Of a stretch of 64,000 nucleotides of DNA, positions 17,523 through 26,430 are shown one piece after another. A model generated the notes under the pieces. That model ran no database searches. It saw only the letters and a program-made list of their open reading frames with translations, and was not told the origin of the DNA. The position numbers and the translations under genes were made by a program. Each line of letters starts with the position of its first letter. The first letter of the stretch is position 1. The stretch spans positions 239,679-303,678 of the forward strand of contig NZ_QFFG01000006.1 in the NCBI RefSeq assembly GCF_003129485.1, given 5' to 3'. This stretch comes from Polaribacter aquimarinus (GTDB lineage Bacteria > Bacteroidota > Bacteroidia > Flavobacteriales > Flavobacteriaceae).

Positions 17523-19631
17523 CTAATTTATAGGATCTACTTTGTTTTCTAAACTTAATAAAAAAGTATAATCTTTTGCAGTTTCTTTTAGCGCATCAAA
17601 TCGTCCTGAAGCACCTCCGTGACCTGCTTCCATATTGGTATGCATTATTAAAATATTATCATCCGTTTTTAATTCTCTTAATTTTGCAACCCATTTAGCA
17701 GGCTCCCAATATTGTACTTGAGAATCGTGATAACCAGTAGTAACTAACATATTAGGATATGCTTTTGCTTCTACATTATCGTAAGGCGAATAGGATTTTA
17801 TATAATCGTAATAGCGTTTGTCATTCGGATTTCCCCATTCGTCATACTCTCCAGTAGTTAGCGGAATGCTTTCATCAATCATTGTAGAAACGACATCTAC
17901 AAAAGGAACTGCAGCAATAATACCATTGTACAATTCTGGGTTTAAATTGATGATTGCTCCCATTAACAATCCTCCGGCTGAACCACCCATAGCATATAAA
18001 TGTTTTGATGAAGTATAATTGTTTTCAATTAAAAATTTAGAACAATCTATAAAATCGTAGAATGTATTTTTCTTATTCAACATTTTACCATCTTCATACC
18101 AGTCTCTACCTAAATATTCGCTTCCACGAATGTGAGCTAAAGCGTAAACAAATCCTCTATCTAACAAACTTAACCTTGTTGAAGAAAAACTATCTGGAAT
18201 CGTATACCCGTAAGAACCATAGGCATATTGTAACAAAGGAGTTTCGCTGTTTAATTTAGTATTTTTATGATACACCAAAGAAATGGCTACTTTTTTTCCG
18301 TCTCTTGCTGTTGCCCAAACACGTTTACTGATATAGTTTTCTTTTTTAAACTTACCTCCTAGTACTTCTTGTTCTTTCTTGATGTCTTTTTGTTGTGATT
18401 TCATATTAAAATCAATCACAGAACTTGGAGTTGTAAATGAATTGTAAGAATAACGAATAATATCTGTATCAAATTCTGGATTTGCATACACATTAGCAGA
18501 ATATGTTTCTTCACTAAAAGGTAAATAGTAATCTTCTGAATTATCCCAACGTTTTATTCTTATTTTGTTTAAGCCATTGTTCCTTTCTTCTAATACTAAG
18601 TAGTCTTTAAATATTGAAAAATCTTCTAACAACGTATCTTCTCTATGAGGAATAACGTCTACCCAATTCTCTTTAGAAGTATTCTCTATAGGCGTTTTCA
18701 TCAACTTAAAATTGATGGCTTTATCTTTGTTTGTTAACAAATAAAAAGAATCACCAAAATGAGAAACATTATATTCTAAATCTCTTTCTCGTGGTTGCAA
18801 AACAGTAAATTTTCCTGTAGGATTATCGGCTTCTAAATACTGAGCTTCTGTAGAAACAGTGCTGTATGATCCAATAATTATATACTTTTTAGATTTTGAT
18901 TTGGTAACATAGGTTCCAAAAGTTTCATCTTTTTCGTTAAAAACCTCCACGTCTTCTGAAGATGGAGTTCCTAAAACGTGTCTAAAAATCTTTACGCTTC
19001 TTAAAGTAACTGGGTCTTTTTTAGTGTAAAAAATGGTTTTATTATCATTTGCCCAAACAGAACCTCCAGTAGTGTTTTCAATAATATCCTTATAGATTTC
19101 TCCAGTTTCTAAGTTCTTTATTCTTAAAAAATACTGTCTTCTACTAACAGTATCTGTTGCAAAAACAGCCAGTTTGTTATCTGGAGAAATATTTAATCCG
19201 CCCAATTGATAATAATCGAAATCTTTCGCCATTTCGTTTACATCAAATAAAATTTCTTCCGAAGCTAGTAAATTCTCTTTTTTACGACTATAGATTGGGT
19301 ATTGTTTGCCAATTTCATAACGCGTGATGTAGAAATATCCATTGCTTTTATAAGGCACAGAAGAATCATCCTCCTTAATTCTCCCTTTCATTTCTTGAAA
19401 CAAATCTTCTTGAAATGTTTTTGTATCTGCAGTTATTGCATCATAATAATCATTTTCTGCTTCTAAATAATCAACTACTTTTTGAGTTTGTTCATCTTTT
19501 ATTTCTGATAATTTTTGTTCATCAGATAAACGCATCCAGAAATAATTATCAATTCTTACATCTCCATGTTTTTCTAATTCTGTAGGATTTTTCTCAGCAA
19601 AAGGTGCTTTTACATCAATCGTATTCATCAT
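17523..19631 (-). CDS. Prolyl oligopeptidase-family serine peptidase (oligopeptidase B type, S9A)
   Basis: 702 aa, with an N-terminal seven-blade propeller (~60-420) and a C-terminal alpha/beta hydrolase. The nucleophile is in AMGGSAGG (GxSxG), the catalytic Asp region is TTGYHDSQV and the His is in EAGHGGASGRF. YAYGSYGY-type and LAHIRGSEYLGRDWY segments are typical of oligopeptidase B, which cuts short peptides after basic residues. The start is set at 19631 because a -7 box (19653-19660) overlaps the longer reading. No signal peptide, so it is cytosolic. Confidence 0.92.
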   Translation of the reverse strand: MMNTIDVKAPFAEKNPTELEKHGDVRIDNYFWMRLSDEQKLSEIKDEQTQKVVDYLEAENDYYDAITADTKTFQEDLFQEMKGRIKEDDSSVPYKSNGYFYITRYEIGKQYPIYSRKKENLLASEEILFDVNEMAKDFDYYQLGGLNISPDNKLAVFATDTVSRRQYFLRIKNLETGEIYKDIIENTTGGSVWANDNKTIFYTKKDPVTLRSVKIFRHVLGTPSSEDVEVFNEKDETFGTYVTKSKSKKYIIIGSYSTVSTEAQYLEADNPTGKFTVLQPRERDLEYNVSHFGDSFYLLTNKDKAINFKLMKTPIENTSKENWVDVIPHREDTLLEDFSIFKDYLVLEERNNGLNKIRIKRWDNSEDYYLPFSEETYSANVYANPEFDTDIIRYSYNSFTTPSSVIDFNMKSQQKDIKKEQEVLGGKFKKENYISKRVWATARDGKKVAISLVYHKNTKLNSETPLLQYAYGSYGYTIPDSFSSTRLSLLDRGFVYALAHIRGSEYLGRDWYEDGKMLNKKNTFYDFIDCSKFLIENNYTSSKHLYAMGGSAGGLLMGAIINLNPELYNGIIAAVPFVDVVSTMIDESIPLTTGEYDEWGNPNDKRYYDYIKSYSPYDNVEAKAYPNMLVTTGYHDSQVQYWEPAKWVAKLRELKTDDNILIMHTNMEAGHGGASGRFDALKETAKDYTFLLSLENKVDPIN

Positions 19632-19652
19632 TCTATTTTTAATGAGCGATTG

Positions 19653-19681
19653 CAAATGTAAGATTTATAATGATGAACAAA
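19653..19681 (-). promoter_or_regulatory. Promoter of the S9 oligopeptidase gene
   Basis: Minus-strand TTTG (19681-19678), 17 bases, TACATTTG (19660-19653); the ATG at 19631 lies 21 bases downstream. It decides the start codon of the gene. Confidence 0.75.
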
Positions 19682-19706
19682 AGAAAAATTTAATCAAGTG
19701 ATAAAT

Positions 19707-19738
19707 TTTCATTTTTACTTATGAAAGTATTAATTTTG
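19707..19738 (+). promoter_or_regulatory. Promoter of ybaB
   Basis: TTTC (19707-19710), 20 bases, TAATTTTG (19731-19738), then 28 bases to the ATG. The -7 box is good, the -33 box has one mismatch. It is divergent from the S9 promoter. Confidence 0.55.
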
Positions 19739-19766
19739 CATCATAAATAATTTTAAAATTAAAGAT

Positions 19767-20084
19767 ATGTTTGGAGATTTAGGTGGAATGATGAGCAAAC
19801 TAAAAGAAGCTCAACAAAAAGTAGAGGAAACCAAAACAAGATTAAATTCAGTTTTAGTTGATGAAGTTGCAGCAGATGGAAAATTAAAAATCACCTTAAC
19901 AGCTAATAGAGAAATAAAATCGATTTCTATTGATGAAACTTTACTAAATGATGCTGAAGAATTAGAAGATTATTTAATCATAGCTTTAAATAAAGCTATA
20001 GAAAAGGCTTCCGATATAAATGAAGCTGAACTTGCTGCAGCTGCCAAAAGTGGAATGCCAAATATTCCGGGTATGGGATTTTAA
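19767..20084 (+). CDS. ybaB: YbaB/EbfC-family nucleoid-associated protein
   Basis: 105 aa DNA-binding dimer of the YbaB/EbfC family. Residues 6-33 form the first helix ([19 protein letters not shown]), then the strand block [22 protein letters not shown] and the C-terminal helices through [14 protein letters not shown]. The tail [10 protein letters not shown] is typical. In other phyla it follows dnaX and recR, but here it stands alone between its own promoter and a 12-bp terminator. Confidence 0.9.
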   Translation: MFGDLGGMMSKLKEAQQKVEETKTRLNSVLVDEVAADGKLKITLTANREIKSISIDETLLNDAEELEDYLIIALNKAIEKASDINEAELAAAAKSGMPNIPGMGF

Positions 20085-20133
20085 AATAAGTACTATGGTA
20101 ATGCTTTTGAGCTATTTTTAACATCAAATAAAC

Positions 20134-20169
20134 AAAGATACTTTAGCACTTAAAGTATCTTTTTTTTTC
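20134..20169 (+). terminator. Terminator after ybaB
   Basis: A 12-bp perfect stem (AAAGATACTTTA 20134-20145 with TAAAGTATCTTT 20151-20162), loop GCACT, then a T-run to 20168. It ends against the stop codon of the convergent DUF5362 gene. Confidence 0.85.
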
Positions 20170-20613
20170 TTATAATACGCCTAGCGAAGAAACAATGATT
20201 AACAAGATGTAGAGCGATATGGTTATAATGGCAAAAACACCAATAAATTTATAATGAGATTTTAACATCTCGAAAGATGCCGCTAAAATTTCTTCATTTT
20301 TGGTTGATAATGCCTTTTTCATTCTATTCGAGAACTGCATTAAATAATATGCTGGAAAAAAATAAATAATTGCTAAAACAATATAAGTTATGGTCATTAT
20401 TATTCCTAAATTCTGAGGCATTCCAGGTTGCATAGCTGCTGCCATACCAAAAATAGTATTTGCAAATATTGCAAATACTAACATTAATCCTATCATTATA
20501 AAACCTAATATAGACAAGAAAAATGACCATTTTGCAGTTTCTCTTAAAAAGTTTTTTGAAGCATTTGTTAAGGTTAATTGTTCTAATTGGGTAATTGGAG
20601 TGCGTGTATTCAT
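20170..20613 (-). CDS. DUF5362-family membrane protein
   Basis: 147 aa with three hydrophobic segments (about 31-56, 70-96 and 121-142) and a conserved-looking cytosolic stretch FSNRMKKALSTKNEEILAAS between the second and third. The start at 20613 (MNTRTPITQ) is preferred to an upstream ATG seven codons earlier, which lies next to the U-tract of the rocD terminator. Flavobacterial homologues are known only as a domain of unknown function. Role unknown. Confidence 0.7.
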   Translation of the reverse strand: MNTRTPITQLEQLTLTNASKNFLRETAKWSFFLSILGFIMIGLMLVFAIFANTIFGMAAAMQPGMPQNLGIIMTITYIVLAIIYFFPAYYLMQFSNRMKKALSTKNEEILAASFEMLKSHYKFIGVFAIITISLYILLIIVSSLGVL

Positions 20614-20631
20614 AATTTTTAATTTATATCT

Positions 20632-20678
20632 CAAAAAAAAACCACGAATTTGTAAATTTAAATTCTTGAATTCGTGGT
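20632..20678 (-). terminator. Terminator of rocD
   Basis: ACCACGAATT (20641-20650) pairs with AATTCGTGGT (20669-20678), enclosing an 18-base A/T loop that can partly pair with itself. The A-run at 20632-20640 becomes the U-tract on the minus strand, 21 bases past the rocD stop. Confidence 0.75.
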
Positions 20679-20699
20679 TAAAAAATTTATATTATTATG

Positions 20700-21977
20700 T
20701 TATTCAAACTCAGCTAGCGTTTTTAAAATAATAGCCACGCAATCTCTTAATTGAGCTTCTGTCATCACTAAAGGAGGTGCAAAACGAATCATATTTCCGT
20801 GTGTGGGTTTAGCTAATAAACCATTGTCTCTTAATTTTAAACAAATATTCCAAGCAGTATCGCTATTTTCATCATCATTTAAAACAATAGCATTTAACAA
20901 TCCTTTTCCTCTTACTAACTTTATTAATTTACTATCTAAAATGTAATTATTTAGTTCACCTCTAAATATTTCTCCCAAATAATCGGCATTATGAGCCAAT
21001 TTTTCATCTCTAACTACTTCTAACGAAGCAATTGCTACTGCTGCAGCTATTGGATTTCCTCCAAAAGTAGAACCATGATTTCCGGGTCTAATGACATTCA
21101 TTATTTCGTTATTTGCTAGTACAGCCGAAACCGGATAGACACCACCACTTAAAGCTTTACCAAGAATTAAAATATCTGGTTTTACCTCTGGAGTGCCAGA
21201 ACAATTTTTGTCTATACAAGAACAATTACCACAACTTGCTAATAAGCGTCCAGTTCTTGCAACTCCAGTTTGTACTTCATCTGCAATAAATAAAACATTA
21301 TGCTTTTCGCACAAAGCTTTTGCAGCAGATAAATAGCCGTCAGAAGGAACATATACTCCAGCTTCACCTTGAATGGGTTCCACTAAAAAACCTGCTACAT
21401 TGGGGTTATTTTCTAAAGCATCTTCTAAAGCTTCTAAGTTATCGTATTCAATCTTTAGAAATCCATCCGTAAAAGGTCCAAAATTTTTACGAGCTACTGG
21501 GTCATTGGAAAAAGAAATGATAGTTGTTGTTCTTCCATGAAAATTATTTTCACAAACTATAATCTGTGCTTTATTAATATCAATTCCTTTCACCTCATAA
21601 GCCCATTTTCTACAAACTTTTAAAGCTGTTTCCACAGCTTCTGCTCCAGAATTGATAGGCAGCAACTTATCAAAACCAAAAAATTCTGTGGCAAATTTTT
21701 CATATTTTCCTAACTTATCATTATAAAATGCTCTCGAAGTTAAGGTTAAACGTTGAGCTTGTGTTGTTAAAGCATCTACAATTTTGGGATGGCAATGTCC
21801 TTGATTTAGAGATGAATAAGCTGATAAAAAATCGTAATATTTTTTACCTTCTGCATCCCATACAAAAACCCCTTCTCCTTTTGTTAAAACCACAGGAAGT
21901 GGATGGTAATTTTGAGCACCATATTTATTTTCAAGTGCCATTGCTTCTTGCGAAGTTAATTGGTCTAAAACAGCCAT
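20700..21977 (-). CDS. rocD: Ornithine-oxoacid aminotransferase with a four-Cys insert
   Basis: 425 aa class-III PLP transaminase turning ornithine and 2-oxoglutarate into glutamate semialdehyde and glutamate. Seen: [15 protein letters not shown] (107-120), [18 protein letters not shown], cofactor Asp233 in IADEVQTG and the PLP lysine Lys274 in [15 protein letters not shown]. Between them, residues 249-259 add Cys249, Cys252, Cys254 and Cys259 in [11 protein letters not shown], which most ornithine aminotransferases lack. The gene is monocistronic by its terminator, with a candidate promoter about 105 bases upstream. Confidence 0.93.
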   Translation of the reverse strand: MAVLDQLTSQEAMALENKYGAQNYHPLPVVLTKGEGVFVWDAEGKKYYDFLSAYSSLNQGHCHPKIVDALTTQAQRLTLTSRAFYNDKLGKYEKFATEFFGFDKLLPINSGAEAVETALKVCRKWAYEVKGIDINKAQIIVCENNFHGRTTTIISFSNDPVARKNFGPFTDGFLKIEYDNLEALEDALENNPNVAGFLVEPIQGEAGVYVPSDGYLSAAKALCEKHNVLFIADEVQTGVARTGRLLASCGNCSCIDKNCSGTPEVKPDILILGKALSGGVYPVSAVLANNEIMNVIRPGNHGSTFGGNPIAAAVAIASLEVVRDEKLAHNADYLGEIFRGELNNYILDSKLIKLVRGKGLLNAIVLNDDENSDTAWNICLKLRDNGLLAKPTHGNMIRFAPPLVMTEAQLRDCVAIILKTLAEFE

Positions 21978-22082
21978 TTTTAATAATTTTTTAATTAATA
22001 ATAACCATTCCTTGTCTACCTTTATCCTTCTGATGTGTTTTCAGAAATTCAGCGTGGGAAAGAAATCATCCCCGAAGTTGGA

Positions 22083-22110
22083 CAAAAATAGTAAAATAAT
22101 TGATGTCAAA
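22083..22110 (-). promoter_or_regulatory. Candidate promoter of rocD
   Basis: Minus-strand TTTG (22110-22107), 16 bases, TATTTTTG (22090-22083). It would give a leader of about 100 bases for rocD, longer than its neighbours, within which no riboswitch-like structure was recognised. Confidence 0.45.
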
Positions 22111-22127
22111 AAAAAATCTGTTTTAAA

Positions 22128-22505
22128 CTATTTCGATGAAGTTGATGAAATTAATAATTCTAAACGTTTCATTTCTCTTAGTAAGGCATTTTTATCCATT
22201 TGCATCCAAGCAAATATTTTTAACATACTTACTCCAATTAAAAATACAATTGTACCAGTTGCCCACTTTATAAGTTCTTTCGTTTCATCTGTATTAAAAA
22301 ACTGTACGATACAATAGATAAAAAGTCCAAAGAAAACTACTGTCATTACATTCATTAAAATCATAATCCATTTATTTTTTCCTTTAAAAAGTCCAAAAAC
22401 CATTTGAAAAACATTCTGTTCATCTAAATCATTATAAAATTTAGTTTCCTCTTGAGTTAAGGTTTCTTTGATTAACTTGTCTATTTCTTCTATATTATCT
22501 TTCAT
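22128..22505 (-). CDS. DUF6768-family membrane protein, partner of an ECF sigma factor
   Basis: 125 aa: an acidic N-terminal helix region (residues 1-40), then two membrane helices (~47-70 and ~83-100) and a basic C-terminal tail containing MQMDKNALLREMKRLEL. It overlaps the end of the sigma factor gene by 11 bases, so the two are coexpressed. Position and topology suggest a membrane-held regulator of the sigma factor, but it has no recognisable anti-sigma zinc motif. The regulatory role is inference. Confidence 0.7.
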   Translation of the reverse strand: MKDNIEEIDKLIKETLTQEETKFYNDLDEQNVFQMVFGLFKGKNKWIMILMNVMTVVFFGLFIYCIVQFFNTDETKELIKWATGTIVFLIGVSMLKIFAWMQMDKNALLREMKRLELLISSTSSK

Positions 22506-23055
22506 AATTTTGGTGTTTTAAAATTGTTTTTAATTTTTCTCTTGCGTGAAATAATCTTGATTTTGCAGTACCAATTGAAATATCTAAAATTTCACTTATT
22601 TCCTTTAAACTATAGTTTTCTTTATAAAACAAACGAATAACCATTTGATGATCTACAGATAGTTTTTCTATTTTTTTTAAGAGCTTATTTTGTATTGTTA
22701 AAGACAGTTCATTTTCAGTAAAAGAATCCTCTATTTTATCTTCATTAAAGTGTTTTATTAACTTATTCTGCTCTCTTTTTTGAGCTCTAATTAGATCAAT
22801 AGATTTTCTATTTACAATACTTATGGCCCAACTTTTAAACTTGTTAGGTTCTTGCAATGTTTTTAATTTAAGTATGATGATTGTCCAGCTATCTTGCGCA
22901 ATATCTTTGGCTAAATCAGCATCTTTTACAATCCAAAAAGCTAAATTACAGAATCTTAAATGCCATTTTTTTACTAAAAAATTCAAGGCATTTACATCTC
23001 CTTTTTGATATTTTTCAATCAAATCTGCATCCGATAAATTATGTTTTTGTTTCAT
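22495..23055 (-). CDS. ECF-type RNA polymerase sigma factor
   Basis: 186 aa from the second of two close ATGs (23061 and 23055). Region 2 covers about 22-95, with LAKDIAQDSW and FKSWAISIVNRKSID (-10 recognition); region 4 is ~128-180, with NYSLKEISEILDISIGTAKSRLFHAREKL (a helix-turn-helix reading the -35 element). There is no region 1 or 3. A GAACC-15-CGTCTA pattern just upstream resembles an ECF promoter, suggesting autoregulation and favouring the inner ATG. The DUF6768 gene follows with overlap. Confidence 0.9.
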   Translation of the reverse strand: MKQKHNLSDADLIEKYQKGDVNALNFLVKKWHLRFCNLAFWIVKDADLAKDIAQDSWTIIILKLKTLQEPNKFKSWAISIVNRKSIDLIRAQKREQNKLIKHFNEDKIEDSFTENELSLTIQNKLLKKIEKLSVDHQMVIRLFYKENYSLKEISEILDISIGTAKSRLFHAREKLKTILKHQNYER

Positions 23056-23071
23056 AATCAATTACAATACA

Positions 23072-23097
23072 TAGACGTATACAAAATAAAAAGGTTC
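23072..23097 (-). promoter_or_regulatory. Candidate ECF-type autoregulatory promoter
   Basis: On the minus strand GAACC (23097-23093), 15 bases, CGTCTA (23077-23072). The AAC/CGTC pair resembles targets of ECF sigma factors rather than the TTTG/TANNTTTG housekeeping pattern seen at neighbouring genes. The 299-base gap here holds this site and the heptamer array. Confidence 0.45.
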
Positions 23098-23227
23098 AAA
23101 TTATTTTTGTTTCCTGTTTTCACAGGAATGACAATTTTACTTGAAATCCGAGAAAAATCTCGAAAAGTATTTTCGATTTAAAGGTAAATTAATTAAAATA
23201 ACTAATCTAACCCTTTAACTTTTCTAC

Positions 23228-23318
23228 AAACTTCATAATTCACACTTCATACTTCATACCTCAAACTTCATACTTCAAACTTCACACTTCAAACTTCCTA
23301 ATTCATCCTTCCTCCTTC
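23228..23318 (+). repeat. Degenerate heptamer tandem array (13 units)
   Basis: Thirteen consecutive 7-base units read AAACTTC, ATAATTC, ACACTTC, ATACTTC, ATACCTC, AAACTTC, and so on. The last two bases TC never vary and CTTC ends most units; variation is at positions 1-4. The array ends about 13 bases before the rlmD -7 box. It has stop codons in the frames checked and is taken as non-coding. Confidence 0.85.
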
Positions 23319-23331
23319 ACCCTTTTTTACC

Positions 23332-23339
23332 TAATTTTG
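23332..23339 (+). promoter_or_regulatory. Candidate -7 element of rlmD
   Basis: TAATTTTG fits TANNTTTG, 21 bases before the ATG at 23361. The -33 position falls in the end of the heptamer array, which has no TTTG. Confidence 0.5.
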
Positions 23340-23360
23340 CAAACCATTAAATTTGAAAGA

Positions 23361-24815
23361 ATGCCACGTAGAGAACGAAATAAATTTGTAAAAAGAAATC
23401 AAATTTTAGAATTAAAAATTGAAGATTACGCTTTTGGCGGAAAGGGAATTGCAAGAATACATTCTGATGAAGGAAGTTTTGTGGTATTTGTTCCGAATAC
23501 ATTACCAGGGCAATTGGTAAAAGCTCAGATTAAAAAATCGAGTAAAAAATATGCTGAAGCAAAATTGATTGATGTTTTGCAACCTTCAGAAGATGAAATT
23601 GAAGTTCCTTTTCAAGATATTCCTGGAGCTCCTTACATTCAATTACCAATTGAGTTGCAACATCAATATAAAAAAGAGAGCACATTATCACTCTTTAAAA
23701 GAATTGGGAAAGTAGAAAATATTGAAGATTTATTTGATGAGTTTATCACTTCTCCTAACGTGTTTCATTACAGAAATAAAATGGAATATGGCTTTTCTGC
23801 CATTGGTTACGATAGAATCAATAAAACAGATAAAGATGAATTCACCCTAGGTTTTAAAAGACGTGGAGTTTGGTGGATGGGAGATAACTTAGAAAAAGAT
23901 TCTGGTTTGTTTGATAAACAATTTGAAGATCATTTAAAGAACATTCGTAAATATTGTTTAGAAACTGGTTTGGCTCCTTGGCATGGACCCAAAAAAGAAG
24001 GTTTTTTTAGATATTTTGTAGTCAGAAAATCTTACAAGACAGATGAATTATTATTCAATTTAGTCACAACATCTTATGATTTGCCAAAGTTCGATTTAAA
24101 CAAATTTGCTAATTTCTTAGTCGATTTATTTGGAGATAGAGTTGCTGGTTTATTACACACTATTAATGATGAAGTTGGAGATAGAACTATTGCTACTTCT
24201 GGAAGTATAGATTTGGTTTATGGAAAAGACAAAATAGTAGAAGAATTGTTAGGCTTAAACTTTGAAATTAGTATGAAAAGCTTTTTTCAAACGAATCCTA
24301 AATCTGCAGAAAAGCTATATACAAAAGTGGTTGATTATGTTTTAGAAGATAAATCTAAAGTAGATAATACTGTGGTGATGGATTTATTTTGCGGAACTGG
24401 AACTATTGGGCAAATTGTAGCTTCAAAAAGCGATAACGCTAAAATTGTAGGGGTAGATATTGTAGCTTCTGCTATTGAAGATGCTAAAGAAAATGCAAAA
24501 AGAAATGGTATTGATGGTCTTAAATTTTATGCGGCAGATGTTGGTAAGTTTTTAACACAACATCCTCAATATCAAAACAAAATAAAGACAATTATTCTAG
24601 ATCCTGCTAGAGCAGGTATTATGCCTAAAACTTTGCAGAAAATCATCAACTTAAATCCAGATAGAATGGTTTATGTTTCTTGTAATCCTGCAACACAAGC
24701 TAGAGACACAGAGTTATTAAGAGAAGCTGGTTATACCATTAAAAAAATTAGTTTGGTAGATCAATTTCCGCATACGGCACATATAGAAACTGTAGTTTTG
24801 TTTGAGAAAAGTTAA
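23361..24815 (+). CDS. rlmD: 23S rRNA (uracil-5-)-methyltransferase, TrmA/RlmD family
   Basis: 484 aa. An N-terminal TRAM domain (~7-65, LKIEDYAFGGKGIARI) binds RNA, followed by a middle domain and a class-I methyltransferase. Visible motifs are FQTNPKSAEKLY, the SAM loop DLFCGTGTIGQ, VGVDIVASAIEDAKENA, LDPARAGI and the catalytic Cys in YVSCNPATQARD. The N-terminal Fe-S cysteines of E. coli RlmD are not evident. The start at 23361 is chosen since an upstream in-frame TTG lies inside the -7 box. RlmD and RlmCD specificities cannot be told apart here. Confidence 0.9.
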   Translation: MPRRERNKFVKRNQILELKIEDYAFGGKGIARIHSDEGSFVVFVPNTLPGQLVKAQIKKSSKKYAEAKLIDVLQPSEDEIEVPFQDIPGAPYIQLPIELQHQYKKESTLSLFKRIGKVENIEDLFDEFITSPNVFHYRNKMEYGFSAIGYDRINKTDKDEFTLGFKRRGVWWMGDNLEKDSGLFDKQFEDHLKNIRKYCLETGLAPWHGPKKEGFFRYFVVRKSYKTDELLFNLVTTSYDLPKFDLNKFANFLVDLFGDRVAGLLHTINDEVGDRTIATSGSIDLVYGKDKIVEELLGLNFEISMKSFFQTNPKSAEKLYTKVVDYVLEDKSKVDNTVVMDLFCGTGTIGQIVASKSDNAKIVGVDIVASAIEDAKENAKRNGIDGLKFYAADVGKFLTQHPQYQNKIKTIILDPARAGIMPKTLQKIINLNPDRMVYVSCNPATQARDTELLREAGYTIKKISLVDQFPHTAHIETVVLFEKS

Positions 24816-24887
24816 ACAAGTTATAATTTCTAAACTTATATTAGTTATTTATAAAAATGATTCTATTTTAGCAATAAGATATCAAAT

Positions 24888-25178
24888 ATGAAAAAACTTA
24901 CAGATTTCGAAATCAATAAAAAATTAGAATCTCTAATAGACTGGGATTATTATGAAGATGCTTTACACACAGATTTTGAGTTCGATAATTTCAAAGATTG
25001 TATGTCTGCAATGAATAGAATTGCTTTCGAATGTGAGGCTATAAATCATCATCCAGAATGGACTAATATTTACAATGTCTTAGAAATTAAATTAACGACT
25101 CATGATGCAAATGGAGTTACAGAATTAGATTTTAAACTAGCAGAAGCCATTAATAAAATTGTAGAAGTTGAAGAGTAA
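24888..25178 (+). CDS. phhB: Pterin-4-alpha-carbinolamine dehydratase
   Basis: 96 aa enzyme that dehydrates 4a-hydroxytetrahydrobiopterin, recycling the cofactor of phenylalanine hydroxylase. The signature EAINHHPEW (the two His in the active site) followed by VLEIKLTTHDANGVTELDFKLA is clear. It lies directly before the DUF6452 gene with a 1-base gap, so it is cotranscribed with it. Together with fahA it points to phenylalanine/tyrosine catabolism in this organism, though phenylalanine hydroxylase itself is outside the window. Confidence 0.93.
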   Translation: MKKLTDFEINKKLESLIDWDYYEDALHTDFEFDNFKDCMSAMNRIAFECEAINHHPEWTNIYNVLEIKLTTHDANGVTELDFKLAEAINKIVEVEE

Positions 25179-25179
25179 T

Positions 25180-25665
25180 ATGAGGAAAGTAATAGTTTTT
25201 TTAGGTTTCATTATATTGGTAAATATTTCTTGTGAAAAAGACGATTTTTGTTTACAAAATCCTGTTACCCCAAATTTAGTGATACGTTTTTATGATGACA
25301 TTAATAGAAACACTAAAAAACAAGTTAAAAAGCTATCTATTTGGGCAGAAAATAAAGATACATTGGCATTATACACGAGTGTAAACCAAGACAGTATTGC
25401 AATACCTCTTAATTCTTCAGATACTAAAACTATTTATCATTTAAAAATGAATGATTCAGATGGTAAAATAATTAATAATAAAATTGAAACATTAACAATA
25501 GAATACAATCCAACAGAAATTTATGTTTCTCGTTCTTGCGGATATAAAGTTATTTTTAACAACATAACTTTTTCATCAACAAATACTTGGTTTAAAGAAA
25601 TTACACCAACTACATTAACCACAATCGATCATCAAAATTCAGCACATGTTCAGATTTATCATTAG
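25180..25665 (+). CDS. DUF6452-family lipoprotein
   Basis: 161 aa. The signal MRKVIVFLGFIILVNISC ends at a lipobox-type Cys, and a second Cys follows nearby in CLQNPVTPNLVIRFYD, the family hallmark. The rest is beta-rich. The start at 25180 follows the phhB stop after one base; a longer reading within phhB is less likely. It overlaps the DUF6048 gene by 20 bases. This order (RNA methyltransferase, DUF6452, DUF6048) is recurrent in flavobacteria as I recall. Function unknown. Confidence 0.8.
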   Translation: MRKVIVFLGFIILVNISCEKDDFCLQNPVTPNLVIRFYDDINRNTKKQVKKLSIWAENKDTLALYTSVNQDSIAIPLNSSDTKTIYHLKMNDSDGKIINNKIETLTIEYNPTEIYVSRSCGYKVIFNNITFSSTNTWFKEITPTTLTTIDHQNSAHVQIYH

Positions 25666-26371
25666 TATTTGTTTTCTTATTGCTTTTATAGACGGATTTT
25701 CTCAAGAACAAAAAAAGGACAGTTTAGTTAATAATCAAAAAGATAGCATCATCTTTAAATCTGCTTACGGAATTAGAGTTGGATTTGATATAAGCAAACC
25801 AATAAAAGCCCAATTTGATAAAGCTTACAGTGGTTTAGAGATTGTTGCAGATTACAGATTATCTAAACGATTTTATGCAGCAGTAGAACTAGGTTTTGAA
25901 GAACAAACTGCAGATGAAGATCATACCAACTCTACAGCTAAAGGAAACTACATTAAAGTAGGTTTTAATTTTAATGCTTACAAAAATTGGTTAGACATGA
26001 ACAACGAAATCTTTTTAGGTTATCGTTATGGTTTCAGTATTTTCGAACAAACTCTTAATAGTTATTCACCAAATGTTATTTCTGGAATTAATGGGAATCC
26101 AATTTACTTTCCACCAAATACAATTACTACACCAACTATAACAACAGGCTTAAATGCTCACTGGTCTGAGGTTGTTATTGGTTTTAGAGCAGAAACATTT
26201 AAAAATTTCTTTGTTACATTTAGTGGATCATATAAAGTTATGATGAGTATAAAAGATCCCGAAAACTTTAAATCGCTCTTTGCTCCTGGATTTAACCGAA
26301 TTTTTGAAGGCGGAACAGGTTTTGGGTTTAACTACACGCTTACATATTTAATCCCTTTTAAAAAGAAATAA
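25646..26371 (+). CDS. DUF6048-family outer-membrane protein
   Basis: 241 aa with a signal peptide (residues 1-19, ending FIDGFSQ) and a series of amphipathic strands with aromatic girdles (GIRVGFDI, GLEIVADYRL, YIKVGFNF, EIFLGYRYGF) that fit a small beta-barrel. The C-terminal strand ends YLIPFKKK rather than in Phe. It overlaps the upstream lipoprotein gene by 20 bases, so the two are translationally coupled and may form a complex in the outer membrane (inference). Function unknown. Confidence 0.8.
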   Translation: MFRFIISICFLIAFIDGFSQEQKKDSLVNNQKDSIIFKSAYGIRVGFDISKPIKAQFDKAYSGLEIVADYRLSKRFYAAVELGFEEQTADEDHTNSTAKGNYIKVGFNFNAYKNWLDMNNEIFLGYRYGFSIFEQTLNSYSPNVISGINGNPIYFPPNTITTPTITTGLNAHWSEVVIGFRAETFKNFFVTFSGSYKVMMSIKDPENFKSLFAPGFNRIFEGGTGFGFNYTLTYLIPFKKK

Positions 26372-26430
26372 AATTAAGTTTTATTGATTTTTTAGTAACT
26401 TTAGCAACCATTTGATTAAAATCAACCATT

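Noticed and set aside
22012..22317. 101-codon plus-strand ORF
   Set aside because: Antisense to the DUF6768 gene; the minus-strand frame has membrane helices and operon overlap.
23228..23318. Heptamer array as a CRISPR
   Set aside because: Units are 7 bases without spacers; no cas genes in the window.
23337..23360. TTG start for rlmD eight codons upstream
   Set aside because: The TTG is the end of a -7 promoter box; the ATG at 23361 matches the family N-terminus.
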